Positions 35,691 through 44,390 of a stretch of 51,900 nt of DNA are shown one piece after another (the stretch's first letter is position 1; the number at the start of each line of letters is the position of its first letter). A program made the translations under genes and the position numbers. The notes beneath the pieces are model-generated. The model searched no databases, was not told the DNA's origin, and saw nothing but the letters and a program-made list of their open reading frames with translations. Source of the stretch: Acidobacteriota bacterium. GTDB lineage: Bacteria > Acidobacteriota > Vicinamibacteria > Vicinamibacterales > UBA2999. Location: NCBI GenBank assembly GCA_027622905.1, contig JAQBVV010000005.1:1-51900 (forward strand). The letters are read 5' to 3'.

Positions 35691-35728
35691 ACAAAAACGC
35701 CTCTTCAACCATGGGCTGAAGAGGCGTT
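35691..35728 (-). terminator. Attenuator: intrinsic terminator before aroDE
   Basis: On the minus strand AACGCCTCTTCA (35728-35717) pairs perfectly over 12 bases with TGAAGAGGCGTT (35707-35696) around a 9-base loop, followed by TTTTTGTTTATA. This is a strong Rho-independent terminator placed between the promoter and the first gene. Its 5' arm can instead pair with TGAAGGGGCG (35774-35765; nine Watson-Crick pairs and one G-U), a segment near the end of the leader ORF. That pairing would form the antiterminator. Confidence 0.9.
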
Positions 35729-35752
35729 GTCGTGGCTCAGTATGTGCGTGTG

Positions 35753-35851
35753 CTAGACGCGGGCCGCCCCTTCAGTCGCAGTCGGATACCGCCACCAGCC
35801 GCTGGTGTGGCTCGACAACCGGACGAAGGTAAAGTAGCGCGGCGAAATCAT
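35753..35851 (-). CDS. Aromatic leader peptide (attenuation control of the aro-trp operon)
   Basis: A 32-codon ORF from ATG 35851 to TAG 35755-35753, about 12 bases after the predicted transcription start and 24 bases before the terminator hairpin. Its composition is highly telling: Tyr6, Phe7, Phe9, then tandem Trp19-Trp20 and Tyr22, that is six aromatics in 32 codons. A ribosome stalled at Trp19, Trp20 or Tyr22 would have its leading edge just before the antiterminator segment (starting 35774), leaving it free. One at the stop codon would cover it. The Shine-Dalgarno is weak or absent, which is the main doubt. The peptide itself probably has no further role. Confidence 0.85.
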   Translation of the reverse strand: MISPRYFTFVRLSSHTSGWWRYPTATEGAARV

Positions 35852-35879
35852 TGATAGAACCGAACGTCGACTCTATCGT
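35851..35879 (+). promoter_or_regulatory. Candidate promoter of the S55-like gene
   Basis: TTGATA (35851-35856) and TATCGT (35874-35879) with a 17-base spacer face the S55-like gene at 35966. The -10 overlaps the -10 of the opposing aromatic-operon promoter. Confidence 0.5.
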
Positions 35880-35899
35880 AGAGCTTCAGGAACTGTCAA
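35870..35899 (-). promoter_or_regulatory. Promoter of the aro-trp operon
   Basis: On the minus strand a perfect -35 TTGACA (35899-35894) and TAGAGT (35875-35870) are 18 bases apart, which places transcription start near 35863, just upstream of the leader peptide. The palindrome CTCTA-tcg-TAGAG (35871-35883) covers the -10 of this and of the divergent promoter and could be an operator. Confidence 0.7.
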
Positions 35900-35965
35900 C
35901 GACCAACGCGCCATGTCCTTGCAGTTTCCTCGGTTTACCCGTATCGTCAGAAACGAGTCCTGACA

Positions 35966-37840
35966 GTGCGGAACCTTCCACTCATCGTCGTGAGACTGCT
36001 TGCCGCCGTCGCCGCGCTTGTGGTGCTGCTGGTCGGCGGCCTGCCGGCTCAAAGCCGCACGTTCCCCGTGGACGAATTGCGGGCCGGCATGGTCGGCATC
36101 GGCAGGACGGTGTTCGAAGGCGATCGCCTCGACGAGTTTCAGGCTCACATCATTGGCGTGCTCCACAACGTCATCGGTCCACGCCGGGATCTGATCCTGG
36201 CCCGTCTTGAAGGCGGCCCCCTCGCTCGCACGGGCGTCATCGCCGGCATGAGCGGCAGCCCGGTCTACATCGACGGGCGCCTGGTCGGTGCGGTCTCGTA
36301 TTCCCTCGGTCAGTTTTCCACCGAACCCATTGCCGGGATCACGCCGATCGGCGAGATGACCGACGCCGCGACCTTCTCGGCGCCGAGACGCCAGGTCCCG
36401 GCCGTCGCGCTGGATACGCCGCTCACACCCGAAGGCCTCATCGCGTCGCTCCGGCAAGCGTTCAGTGCGGTGCGTCCGTTTGCGGATAGCCCGGGCGACA
36501 TCCAGGTCCTCGGCAACGCGGAGCTGCATGCCGGCATCGGCACGATGCTCCGCCCGATCGCCACGCCGCTCACGCTGGGTGGATTCGACGCCGGCGCGAT
36601 CGCCCCGCTCGCGTCTGTATTCCGCGACCAGGGCTTTGTGCCCGTGGTAGCCGGTGTCTCACCGCTGATGCCTCGACTGGCCCAGGGTGCCAGCGGCGCG
36701 GTGGCGGCGCCCCGTTTGCGACCCGGAGATCCCGTTGGGGTCTCGCTGATGAGCGGCGACCTCCAGATGGGCGCCACCGGGACGGTGACCGAGGTCGACG
36801 GTGACCGTGTCTATGCGTTTGGCCATCCGTTCTACGGGCTGGGACCGACGCAGTTCCCGATGACACGCGCGCACATCCTGACGCTGCTCCCGAGCCTGGC
36901 GAACTCCTCGAAGATCGCCAGCACCGGAGAGGTGATCGGCACGATCGAGCAGGATCGCGCCACGACGATCGCCGGCACCCTCGGCGCGGGTCCGACCCTG
37001 ATTCCGGTGCACATCACGCTGAAGTCGGAGCGCGGCATCGAAGAGATGTTCGACATGGCGATGGTTAACGACCGGCTGTTCACCCCCACGCTGGCCTATC
37101 TGTCGATCCTCAGCACGCTGAACTCGTACGAGCGACAAAACGGCGTGGCCAGCTATACGGTTCGCGGCACCGCTGCGCTGAAGGGACACGGGAGCGTCGC
37201 GTTCGAAAATCTCTTCACCGGCGACCAACCGTCGCTCGGTGCAGCCGCCTACGTCGTGGCCCCCATCAACGTGCTGCTCCGCAACGACTTCGAGGACGTG
37301 GAACTGGAGCGCCTCGATCTGCAGATCGAGGCGAGCGAAGAACCCCGCTCCGCCACGCTCGAGCGCGTGTGGGTCGATGGTCGTCGCGCCGCACCAGGGA
37401 CGACCGTGCAACTCAAGATGCTGCTTCGCACCTATCGAGGCGAAGAGATCACCCAGACCCTGCCGGTGGACATCCCGGCCAGGGCCCGCGGGACGGTCTC
37501 GATCATGGTGGCTGACGGCACGAGCCTGTCACAGTGGGAGGCACGTGAATTGCGGATACAACCGCTCCAGGCACGAGGGCTGCCCCAGATGATTCGCGTC
37601 CTCAATAACACGCGCAAGCACAACCGCCTCTACGTTCGTCTGCTTGGCGGCGGCAACGGCGCAGTTGTCGAGGGCGAGTCGCTGTCGTCGCTGCCGTCGT
37701 CGGTGATGGCGGTCCTCGAATCGGATCGCAACGGCGGCAGCTTCAGTCCGTTGCGGACCGCCATGCTTGGCGAATGGGACATCGCAACCGAGCATGCGGT
37801 CACCGGAGCCCGCACTCTGACGTTGGCGATCGAGGAGTAA
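35966..37840 (+). CDS. Exported SpoIVB peptidase S55-like protein
   Basis: A 624-residue protein with an N-terminal hydrophobic signal (LLAAVAALVVLLVGGLPAQS). The serine motif VIAGMSGSPVYIDGRLVGAV is at about 91-110, and the histidine motif DRVYAFGHPFYGLG is at about 280-293. Both resemble the S55 domain of SpoIVB. In SpoIVB the His precedes the Ser, whereas here the order is reversed. The C-terminal half is beta-rich with no named domain. The GTG start at 35966 follows a divergent promoter shared with the aromatic operon. The next gene starts directly after its stop, so the two likely act together in the periplasm. The proteolytic role is unproven. Confidence 0.8.
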   Translation: MRNLPLIVVRLLAAVAALVVLLVGGLPAQSRTFPVDELRAGMVGIGRTVFEGDRLDEFQAHIIGVLHNVIGPRRDLILARLEGGPLARTGVIAGMSGSPVYIDGRLVGAVSYSLGQFSTEPIAGITPIGEMTDAATFSAPRRQVPAVALDTPLTPEGLIASLRQAFSAVRPFADSPGDIQVLGNAELHAGIGTMLRPIATPLTLGGFDAGAIAPLASVFRDQGFVPVVAGVSPLMPRLAQGASGAVAAPRLRPGDPVGVSLMSGDLQMGATGTVTEVDGDRVYAFGHPFYGLGPTQFPMTRAHILTLLPSLANSSKIASTGEVIGTIEQDRATTIAGTLGAGPTLIPVHITLKSERGIEEMFDMAMVNDRLFTPTLAYLSILSTLNSYERQNGVASYTVRGTAALKGHGSVAFENLFTGDQPSLGAAAYVVAPINVLLRNDFEDVELERLDLQIEASEEPRSATLERVWVDGRRAAPGTTVQLKMLLRTYRGEEITQTLPVDIPARARGTVSIMVADGTSLSQWEARELRIQPLQARGLPQMIRVLNNTRKHNRLYVRLLGGGNGAVVEGESLSSLPSSVMAVLESDRNGGSFSPLRTAMLGEWDIATEHAVTGARTLTLAIEE

Positions 37841-40084
37841 GTGCGAGACCTCCGCGCCGTGCTCGTCGCGTGCGGACTGGTGGCCGTGGCCATCGTCGGG
37901 GTGCAGGCGGCGCTCCCCACCTTCTGGCAGGTCTCGACCGAGGCCGAGTTCCTGCAGGGCGACATCGAGGACGTGTCGATCGATGCGTACGGCCGGCTGA
38001 CGCTGGGACCTGGCGTGACGCCGCGGTACGAATCCAGCGCGCCGTTTCTCTGGGCGCTTGCCAGCGCGCCCGATGGGTCCGTGTTCGTCGGAAGCGGGAA
38101 CGAAGGGCAGGTCTACCGTATCGACGCCGATGGCAACGGCACCGTCTTCTTTGACGCCGACGAACTCGAGGTGCATGCCATAGCGCCCGCGCCCGGCGGC
38201 GGCCTCTACGTGGCAACCTCCCCGGACGGCCAAATTTACAAGGTGGACGAAACCGGGACGGGCCAGACGTTCTTCGATCCCGAGGATCGATACATCTGGA
38301 GTCTCGCCGTCGATGCGGACGGCAACGTCTTTGCCGGCACGGGCGATACGGGCGTCGTCTACAAGATCAGCCCCGACGGCCAGGGTGCGCCGTTTTACCG
38401 GACCAAGGCGACACATGTGATGACGCTCGCCTTCGATGGCGAGGGTCGCCTGCTGGCGGGGACAGCCTCCCCGGGGCGGGTATTCCAGATCGACGGTTCC
38501 GGCAGGCCGTTTGTCCTGCTGGATTCGCCGTTCGATGAGATCCATACCGTCCGCGTCAGGGCTGACGGCGAGATCTATGTTGCCGCGGTGCGAGGGCGCG
38601 CGACACCCACGCAGGCACCAACGCCGGCACCAGCCCAGACACCTGCGCCGGTCCAGCAGACCGCCTCGGTATCGACCGATGTCTCGATCACGATCGTCAG
38701 CGGCGGCGCCTCCACCTCGCAGTCCACGTCGCAGCCCGCCCAGGGGAGCGGCCAGGGACCCGGGGCCGGTGCGGTGTACCGGATCCTGCCGAACGGCGCA
38801 TGGGATCTGATCTGGCAGATGGACCAAGATGCGCCGTACGATCTGGCCTTCGAAAACGGCGGCTCGGTGATGGTTGCCACCGGGAACGAGGGCAAGATCT
38901 ACCGCCTGTCTGGCGAGCCGATGCTCCCCACCCTGGTGGCGCGCGCGCCCGTCCAGCAAGTGACCGCGCTGCTGTCGGACGGCAACGCCGGCGTGCAGTT
39001 CGCGACGTCGAACCCCGGTAAGCTCTTTCGACTGTCGGCCGACCGCGCCGAACGTGGCACCTACACATCCGACGTCCGCGACGCGCAGGCGTCGGCCGCG
39101 TGGGGCGCGATCAAATGGGCCGCGCAGGTGCCCGACGGGGCGAGGCTCGGCATCGCGACTCGATCGGGAAATACCGAAACGCCGGATGAGACCTGGAGCG
39201 AGTGGAGCCCGAGTTACGCCAACGCAGCCGGCAGCACCATCGTGAGCCCCCGGGCACGATACCTCCAGTGGCGAGCCGTGCTCACGGGCAGCAGCGCCGG
39301 GGCGCCCGTCCTGACATCGGTCACCGCGGCGTATCTGCCTCGCAACACCCGTCCCCGCGTGACCGACATCACGATCCATCCGCCGGGCACGGTGTTCCAG
39401 CGCCCGTTTCCGACAGGTGACCCCGGGATCGCCGGATTCGAAGGGGACACGCCTGACCAGCGCGCGGCGGCACAGAGCCAGGGGGGACAGGTGTCATCGA
39501 CCAGTGCACCTTCGCTGGGGCGCCAGGACTACCAGAAGGGGCTGCTGACGTTTGTCTGGCGTGCCGAGGACACCGACCAGGACGAACTTCGCTACGACGT
39601 GCAGTATCGACGCGAGGGCGACACGGCGTGGAAGCCGCTCAGGCGCGAACTGGCGGAGTCCCTGCTCGTCTGGGATACCACATCGGTTCCCAATGGCCGG
39701 TACACCATCCAGGTGGTGGCCTCGGACGTGCCATCCAATGCCCCGGACACCGTGCTCACGGCCACCATGGAAAGTACGACTTTTGAGATCGACAACACGC
39801 CTCCGTCGCTGACCGTGACGGCCGTCCGCCGCGAGGGTGACAGCACGGTGATCGCGTTCGATGTGCGTGATGAGGATTCCGCGATCCAAAAGGCGGAGTA
39901 CTCGATGGATGGCGACCGCTGGCACGCGGTCTACCCCACTGACGGCATCGCCGACTCGCGCACCGAGGCGTTCGAGCTGACGCTCGACGCCGAGACCGCG
40001 GCCGGCGTGGTGATCCGTGTCACCGACGCGCTCAGCAACACGACCAGTGCCAGGGGCGACGTGCCCACCACCACGCGCCCCTGA
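37841..40084 (+). CDS. Secreted beta-propeller (NHL/WD-like) protein
   Basis: A 747-residue exported protein. After the signal peptide (LVACGLVAVAIVGVQAALP), repeats of the form VFVGSGNEGQVYRIDADGNG and LYVATSPDGQIYKVDETGTG (about 85-270 and 320-410) build a beta-propeller. A Thr/Pro/Gln and Ser-rich linker (about 249-310) interrupts it. Two fibronectin/Ig-like modules follow near 580-740 (NTPPSLTVTAV). GTG 37841 is immediately after the S55 stop, with GAGGAG in the end of that gene as ribosome-binding site. The likely role is envelope or extracellular ligand binding; no enzyme motif is visible. Confidence 0.75.
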   Translation: MRDLRAVLVACGLVAVAIVGVQAALPTFWQVSTEAEFLQGDIEDVSIDAYGRLTLGPGVTPRYESSAPFLWALASAPDGSVFVGSGNEGQVYRIDADGNGTVFFDADELEVHAIAPAPGGGLYVATSPDGQIYKVDETGTGQTFFDPEDRYIWSLAVDADGNVFAGTGDTGVVYKISPDGQGAPFYRTKATHVMTLAFDGEGRLLAGTASPGRVFQIDGSGRPFVLLDSPFDEIHTVRVRADGEIYVAAVRGRATPTQAPTPAPAQTPAPVQQTASVSTDVSITIVSGGASTSQSTSQPAQGSGQGPGAGAVYRILPNGAWDLIWQMDQDAPYDLAFENGGSVMVATGNEGKIYRLSGEPMLPTLVARAPVQQVTALLSDGNAGVQFATSNPGKLFRLSADRAERGTYTSDVRDAQASAAWGAIKWAAQVPDGARLGIATRSGNTETPDETWSEWSPSYANAAGSTIVSPRARYLQWRAVLTGSSAGAPVLTSVTAAYLPRNTRPRVTDITIHPPGTVFQRPFPTGDPGIAGFEGDTPDQRAAAQSQGGQVSSTSAPSLGRQDYQKGLLTFVWRAEDTDQDELRYDVQYRREGDTAWKPLRRELAESLLVWDTTSVPNGRYTIQVVASDVPSNAPDTVLTATMESTTFEIDNTPPSLTVTAVRREGDSTVIAFDVRDEDSAIQKAEYSMDGDRWHAVYPTDGIADSRTEAFELTLDAETAAGVVIRVTDALSNTTSARGDVPTTTRP

Positions 40085-40170
40085 TCGCTGCCGCACCCCG
40101 TGCAGGCCCTCGACACGCGACGCCCCTGCCGTTGGCCCGAACCCGTCCGCTGTCCTGTTAGGATGACCCT

Positions 40171-41364
40171 GTGAGACGGCTCCTCATCGTATCCGTGGGG
40201 CTTGGGGCCCTGATGGTCGGCACGCTCCTGGCGTGGTACCTCGTCCACCAGGAGCGCGAATATCAGCGTCTCATCGCGACGGGCGAGACCGCGTTGTCGC
40301 AGAACCAGACGTACGGCGCCATCGAGGCCTTCAGTGGCGCGCTGGCGCTCAAGGGCGATTCGATGCTGGCGTATCTGAAGCGAGGCGACACCTACCGTCG
40401 CCGCGGAGAGTACGCGGCGGCGCTCCGCGATCTGCAGGAGGCCCGGGTGCGAGACCCCGCCGCGCCCCAACCGGTTGAGCTGCTTGGCGACGTCAACGCC
40501 GCCATGGGCCAGTATGCCGACGCGGCCGAACACTACGACGTGTTCGTGTCGCTCGACGACCGCTCGCCACGGGTCCTCTACAAGCTGGCGCTCACCCGCT
40601 ACAGAAACGGCGAGGCCAGCCGTGCCCTCGATCCGCTCAGGGCTGCCATCGCGCTTGACGCTGACTTTACCGAAGCGCTCTATCTGCTTGGCATGTGCCT
40701 CAGGGAGACCGGACAGGACGGCGACGCGCTGGACACGTTGGCGCACGCCGTCGAGATCAATCCGGCATTTGTAGCGGCGCGCGAAGAGATGATGGCGATC
40801 TTCGACAGCACGGGCCGACGGCGCGAGGCGCTCCAGCAGCGCGAAGCCATCGCCGCGCTCGAACCGACCCGCGCCACCCGCCTGATCGACCTTGGACTCA
40901 CCTACGCGCGCGGGGGGCGCACCGACGCCGCCGTGGTCACGCTGGGGCGCGCGGCCGAACGGTTCCCGGATGACCCGATGGTCTACACCGCGCTTGGTCG
41001 CGTGTGGCTCGACGCCGCGGATCCTGAGGGCGACCGCGTGGCCCTGGGTAAGGCGATCGAGGCGTTGAAACGACCTGCCACCTCGGCCGGAGCGTCCGGC
41101 GAAGCGCTGATGTTGTACGGCAGGGCGTTGCTCCGGTCCGGCGAGGCATCGGATGCCGAACGCGTGCTCGTGCGGGCCACCGAACAGCCACCCGTCGAAC
41201 GAGCCGTCTTCATCGATCTCGCCAATGCCGCCGAACAGCTGGGGCATATTCCTCTCGCGACCGATGCACTCAGACATTTCCTCGCGCTGACAGACGGCAG
41301 CGCCGCGGATGCGGCGATCGCGAGACGCCTCGCGCGGCTGGAACAGGAACAGCCGACGCCGTAG
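40171..41364 (+). CDS. Membrane-anchored TPR protein
   Basis: A 397-residue protein with one N-terminal membrane helix (IVSVGLGALMVGTLLAWYLV) and then about nine tetratricopeptide repeats to the C-terminus (for example AYLKRGDTYRRRGEYAAALRDL and ALYLLGMCLRETGQDGDALD). It is probably anchored in the inner membrane with repeats facing the periplasm, as a scaffold. The GTG start at 40171 lies 86 bases after the propeller gene. The context suggests a partner of the S55/propeller proteins, but this is inference. Confidence 0.8.
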   Translation: MRRLLIVSVGLGALMVGTLLAWYLVHQEREYQRLIATGETALSQNQTYGAIEAFSGALALKGDSMLAYLKRGDTYRRRGEYAAALRDLQEARVRDPAAPQPVELLGDVNAAMGQYADAAEHYDVFVSLDDRSPRVLYKLALTRYRNGEASRALDPLRAAIALDADFTEALYLLGMCLRETGQDGDALDTLAHAVEINPAFVAAREEMMAIFDSTGRRREALQQREAIAALEPTRATRLIDLGLTYARGGRTDAAVVTLGRAAERFPDDPMVYTALGRVWLDAADPEGDRVALGKAIEALKRPATSAGASGEALMLYGRALLRSGEASDAERVLVRATEQPPVERAVFIDLANAAEQLGHIPLATDALRHFLALTDGSAADAAIARRLARLEQEQPTP

Positions 41365-41644
41365 GTCCGTCCGGTCCGCACCCGATCCACGTCTGACAGC
41401 CGGCCGCCCGCATCGCAACAACTGCGCACCTGCGCGGGCTCGACGTGCCCACGCCCTGCCACATCCACCAAGCCCATCTCCTGCGATCGGACAGATCGCG
41501 CCTGTTCTTGCTGATCCAGGAGCTGGCGCGCCAGTTGCTCCCCCTGAACAGCATGACAACCAGTAAGGGCACCCACGCGGGGAGCCTCAAGGTCGAATGG
41601 GCGGGACGAGGGACCCATCGCCTCAGGAGGCGTGAGGAGGCCAT

Positions 41645-44383
41645 GTGGGCGACAGACTGACACGTAGGGGAACGCGGCCTTTTCGAGCGACGCTCATCTG
41701 CGCCTGCCTCGCGGCGGTGGCCGGCACGTCAACGCCGGCTTCGCGCTCAAGACCGACCGTCGAGGTCGTCGCGGGAGGCTTCGGAGACCCCGTGGGCGTG
41801 GCCGTGGCTCACGACGGCTCCGTCGTGGTCTCCGATCGAAAGACCGGAGAGATCGTCCAGATCGCTCCGATGGGCGCTCGGACTGTGCTGGTGGCGGGAC
41901 TCGAAGGGCCCGCCGGCGTGGCGTTCGATCCACAGGGTGGCCTGCTTATCGTCGAGGAGCGAGGGCGGCGCGTATTGAGACGAGATCCCTCCGGGTCGCT
42001 CGACGTGCTGGCGTTCGGCATCACCGGTGCACGGTGGATCGCCAGTGCGCCAGACGGCACGATCTATGTCACGGCGAAGCGGCTGGCCGATCTCAGGAAG
42101 CTCGATTCGAAGAAGCCCAGTACCAAGGAGCCCAGTGTCAAGGGGCAGAGTTCCAAGAAGCGCGTGACCAGGAAGCACAGTAACAAGAAGCACAGTAACA
42201 AGAAGCACAGTGCCAAGAAGCAAGACGGAAAAGCGATGCACATTCTGGCGCTTCGTCCCTCCGGCGCGGTGCGCTCCATCGCTGACGGGTTTCACGCACT
42301 CGAAGGGATCGTCTGGACCGACGACGGGCTCTACGCGACGGCCGAAAGGATGTCGACGGACCGCGGGAGAACTCGCACATGGCTCGTGCGTGTACCGATC
42401 GATGCCAACGGCGCTGCCGGTCCACCGGAATCCGCATCGGTCGGTCGCCGCTACGCCCCGGCCGGTGTCGCGGTCGACCGGCTCGGCGCGCTGTTTGTCG
42501 CCGCCGCTGCGCGAGGCGGCACGTCTTCCAAGAAAGACAACGGCGTGGTCATCAAGCCACTCAACGCCGCGTCCACTTCCGTGGTCCTTGACGGTGTGCG
42601 CGAGCCGCGAGGGCTCGCGTTTGAGCCTACCGGCGACCTCCTGATCGTCGAGGGCAGGAAGTCCGGACGGCTCCTGCGCGTGCGCGCGCCGGCCCCCCCC
42701 AGCCTCAGCGCACCGCTCTTCACGAACCTGTCTCCGGTCGCCATCGCTGGACGGGCATCACCGGGCCAGCGCATCAGCGCGTTCGGCACCCGTGCGCTGC
42801 GGCGCCCGTTCGCCACCACGCAGGCCGACAGGGTCACGGGCGCCTTCAGGCTCCTCGTGCCGCTCAGCGACAATACCGACACGTGGTTCGCAGCGACCGC
42901 GACGGCCGACGGTGGCCGCGGCTTGAGTTCGGCACCGGCTGTGCGAACCGTCACCCACGATACGACGCTTCCCCACGCGGCCATTCAGGCACCGCCGATC
43001 GGAACGCACGTGCGCGACTTGACGATGATCCGTGCGTACGGAGACGATGCCGGCAGCGGCCTGGCATCGCTGGTGTTCATGCTGGACGACGTGACGGTGG
43101 CGACGGTCGAGAACCCGACACCGCCAGAGCCGCTCGTCAGCGCCGTCCCGATAGACACGCGCTCGGTTGGCGAAGGGCCGCACACGTTCACGGTCATCGC
43201 GACCGATCGAGCCGGAAACACGTTCGCCGATGCTCGATTCGTGATCGTCGATCGGACGCCCCCGGAGGTTCGAATCGTGCAAGGACCTGCCGACGACACA
43301 GCCGAAACGTCCGCGACGTTCCTCATCGCAGGGACCGACACGTACTCGTCGGCGCTCGCTTTCTCGTGGCGTCTGGACGGCGGCGCGTGGTCGCCATTTG
43401 CACCGTCAACCACGATTCGCGTCAGTGGGCTCACGCCTGGAGCGCACACGTTCGAGACGCGAGGACGTGACATGGCCGGAAACGTGAGCGCGAACCGAGC
43501 CGTGCAGACATTCACGGTCACCAGCATCCGGATCAGCATTCTCGAGCCCGCGGCCGGCAGCAACGTGATCACCCCGACCGTCTGGCTGCGCGGAACGTAT
43601 GATGGCGGTGGCGGCGGCAGCGGCGTCGGCGTCACCGTTCCCCTCCCGCCCGGGTCGGCGATCCCGTCGATACCAGCGAGCACCGAAGCCGGCATCTTCG
43701 CCGTGGAAGTGCCCGTCGACGCGACAACGGGGACCCTCACCGTGAATGCAGTCGATCTCGAGACAGGCGCGACCGCCTCCGACACTGTCAACATCGTGGT
43801 TGACCAGCGACCGGCGGCATCACGACCCAGGCTCGTGGCGCACCCGGCCGGTGGCCTTGCACCTCACGTCGTGACCTTCAGCGTGAGTTTAGCCGCGAGC
43901 ACCCGCGTCGAGCTCGACCTGGACAGCGACGGCTCGGTCGACTTCGACGGCACCACGCTCGACGGGCTTCCATTCGTCTACGCGCAACCGGGTATCTACG
44001 TGCCGACGCTTCGTGCCATTGCGTCTGACGGCCAGGTCCAGACCCACCGGGCCGCGGTGGAGGTCTACGACCGTGCCGCACTTGACGCGCGCATCCAGCA
44101 GGTCTGGCGCGGCTTCACCGGATCTCTTCAGACCGGCGATCCTGAGCAGGCTCTCAGCTTCGTACACGGGGCACGCCAGGCCGGGTGGCGGGAATATTTC
44201 GAACCCTTCTCCCCCGATGAACTGGCCGACTATGGAGCCAGCTTTACAGCGATCGAACTGATTCGGGTCGGTCGCGGCGGCGCCGAATACGAGATGCTGC
44301 GAGAGGAAGCCGGGCAGGTATTCTCGTACCCCATCGCATTTGCCGCAGATGTCGATGGCCAGTGGCGATTGTGGCAGTTCTGA
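41645..44383 (+). CDS. Large secreted protein: beta-propeller, Ig-like repeats, PKD domain
   Basis: A 912-residue protein from GTG 41645. A signal peptide (ATLICACLAAVAGTSTPAS) precedes a six-bladed NHL-type propeller (VEVVAGGFGDPVGVAVAHDG; about 40-340). The propeller is broken by a Lys/Ser/His-rich insert at about 155-200. Bacterial Ig-like modules follow (TTLPHAAIQAPP, DRTPPEVRIVQGP), a Gly-rich GGGGSG loop, and a PKD-like domain near 720-790. A C-terminal about 100-residue helical domain ends DVDGQWRLWQF. The 280 bases before it show no gene. It is probably a surface adhesin or structural protein, and no catalytic motif was seen. Confidence 0.75.
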   Translation: MGDRLTRRGTRPFRATLICACLAAVAGTSTPASRSRPTVEVVAGGFGDPVGVAVAHDGSVVVSDRKTGEIVQIAPMGARTVLVAGLEGPAGVAFDPQGGLLIVEERGRRVLRRDPSGSLDVLAFGITGARWIASAPDGTIYVTAKRLADLRKLDSKKPSTKEPSVKGQSSKKRVTRKHSNKKHSNKKHSAKKQDGKAMHILALRPSGAVRSIADGFHALEGIVWTDDGLYATAERMSTDRGRTRTWLVRVPIDANGAAGPPESASVGRRYAPAGVAVDRLGALFVAAAARGGTSSKKDNGVVIKPLNAASTSVVLDGVREPRGLAFEPTGDLLIVEGRKSGRLLRVRAPAPPSLSAPLFTNLSPVAIAGRASPGQRISAFGTRALRRPFATTQADRVTGAFRLLVPLSDNTDTWFAATATADGGRGLSSAPAVRTVTHDTTLPHAAIQAPPIGTHVRDLTMIRAYGDDAGSGLASLVFMLDDVTVATVENPTPPEPLVSAVPIDTRSVGEGPHTFTVIATDRAGNTFADARFVIVDRTPPEVRIVQGPADDTAETSATFLIAGTDTYSSALAFSWRLDGGAWSPFAPSTTIRVSGLTPGAHTFETRGRDMAGNVSANRAVQTFTVTSIRISILEPAAGSNVITPTVWLRGTYDGGGGGSGVGVTVPLPPGSAIPSIPASTEAGIFAVEVPVDATTGTLTVNAVDLETGATASDTVNIVVDQRPAASRPRLVAHPAGGLAPHVVTFSVSLAASTRVELDLDSDGSVDFDGTTLDGLPFVYAQPGIYVPTLRAIASDGQVQTHRAAVEVYDRAALDARIQQVWRGFTGSLQTGDPEQALSFVHGARQAGWREYFEPFSPDELADYGASFTAIELIRVGRGGAEYEMLREEAGQVFSYPIAFAADVDGQWRLWQF
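42173..42217 (+). repeat. 15-bp in-frame tandem repeat in the propeller gene
   Basis: Three units of AAGCACAGTAACAAG (third unit AAGCACAGTGCCAAG) encode KHSNK, KHSNK, KHSAK. Flanking codons repeat the Ser-x-Lys-Lys pattern more loosely from about 42105 to 42230, giving a strongly basic insert in an otherwise neutral secreted protein. Confidence 0.9.
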
Positions 44384-44390
44384 GGTCCCC

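Noticed and set aside
37529-39379. Long minus-strand ORF of 616 codons
   Set aside because: Antisense to the S55-like and propeller genes; no motif, no start context.
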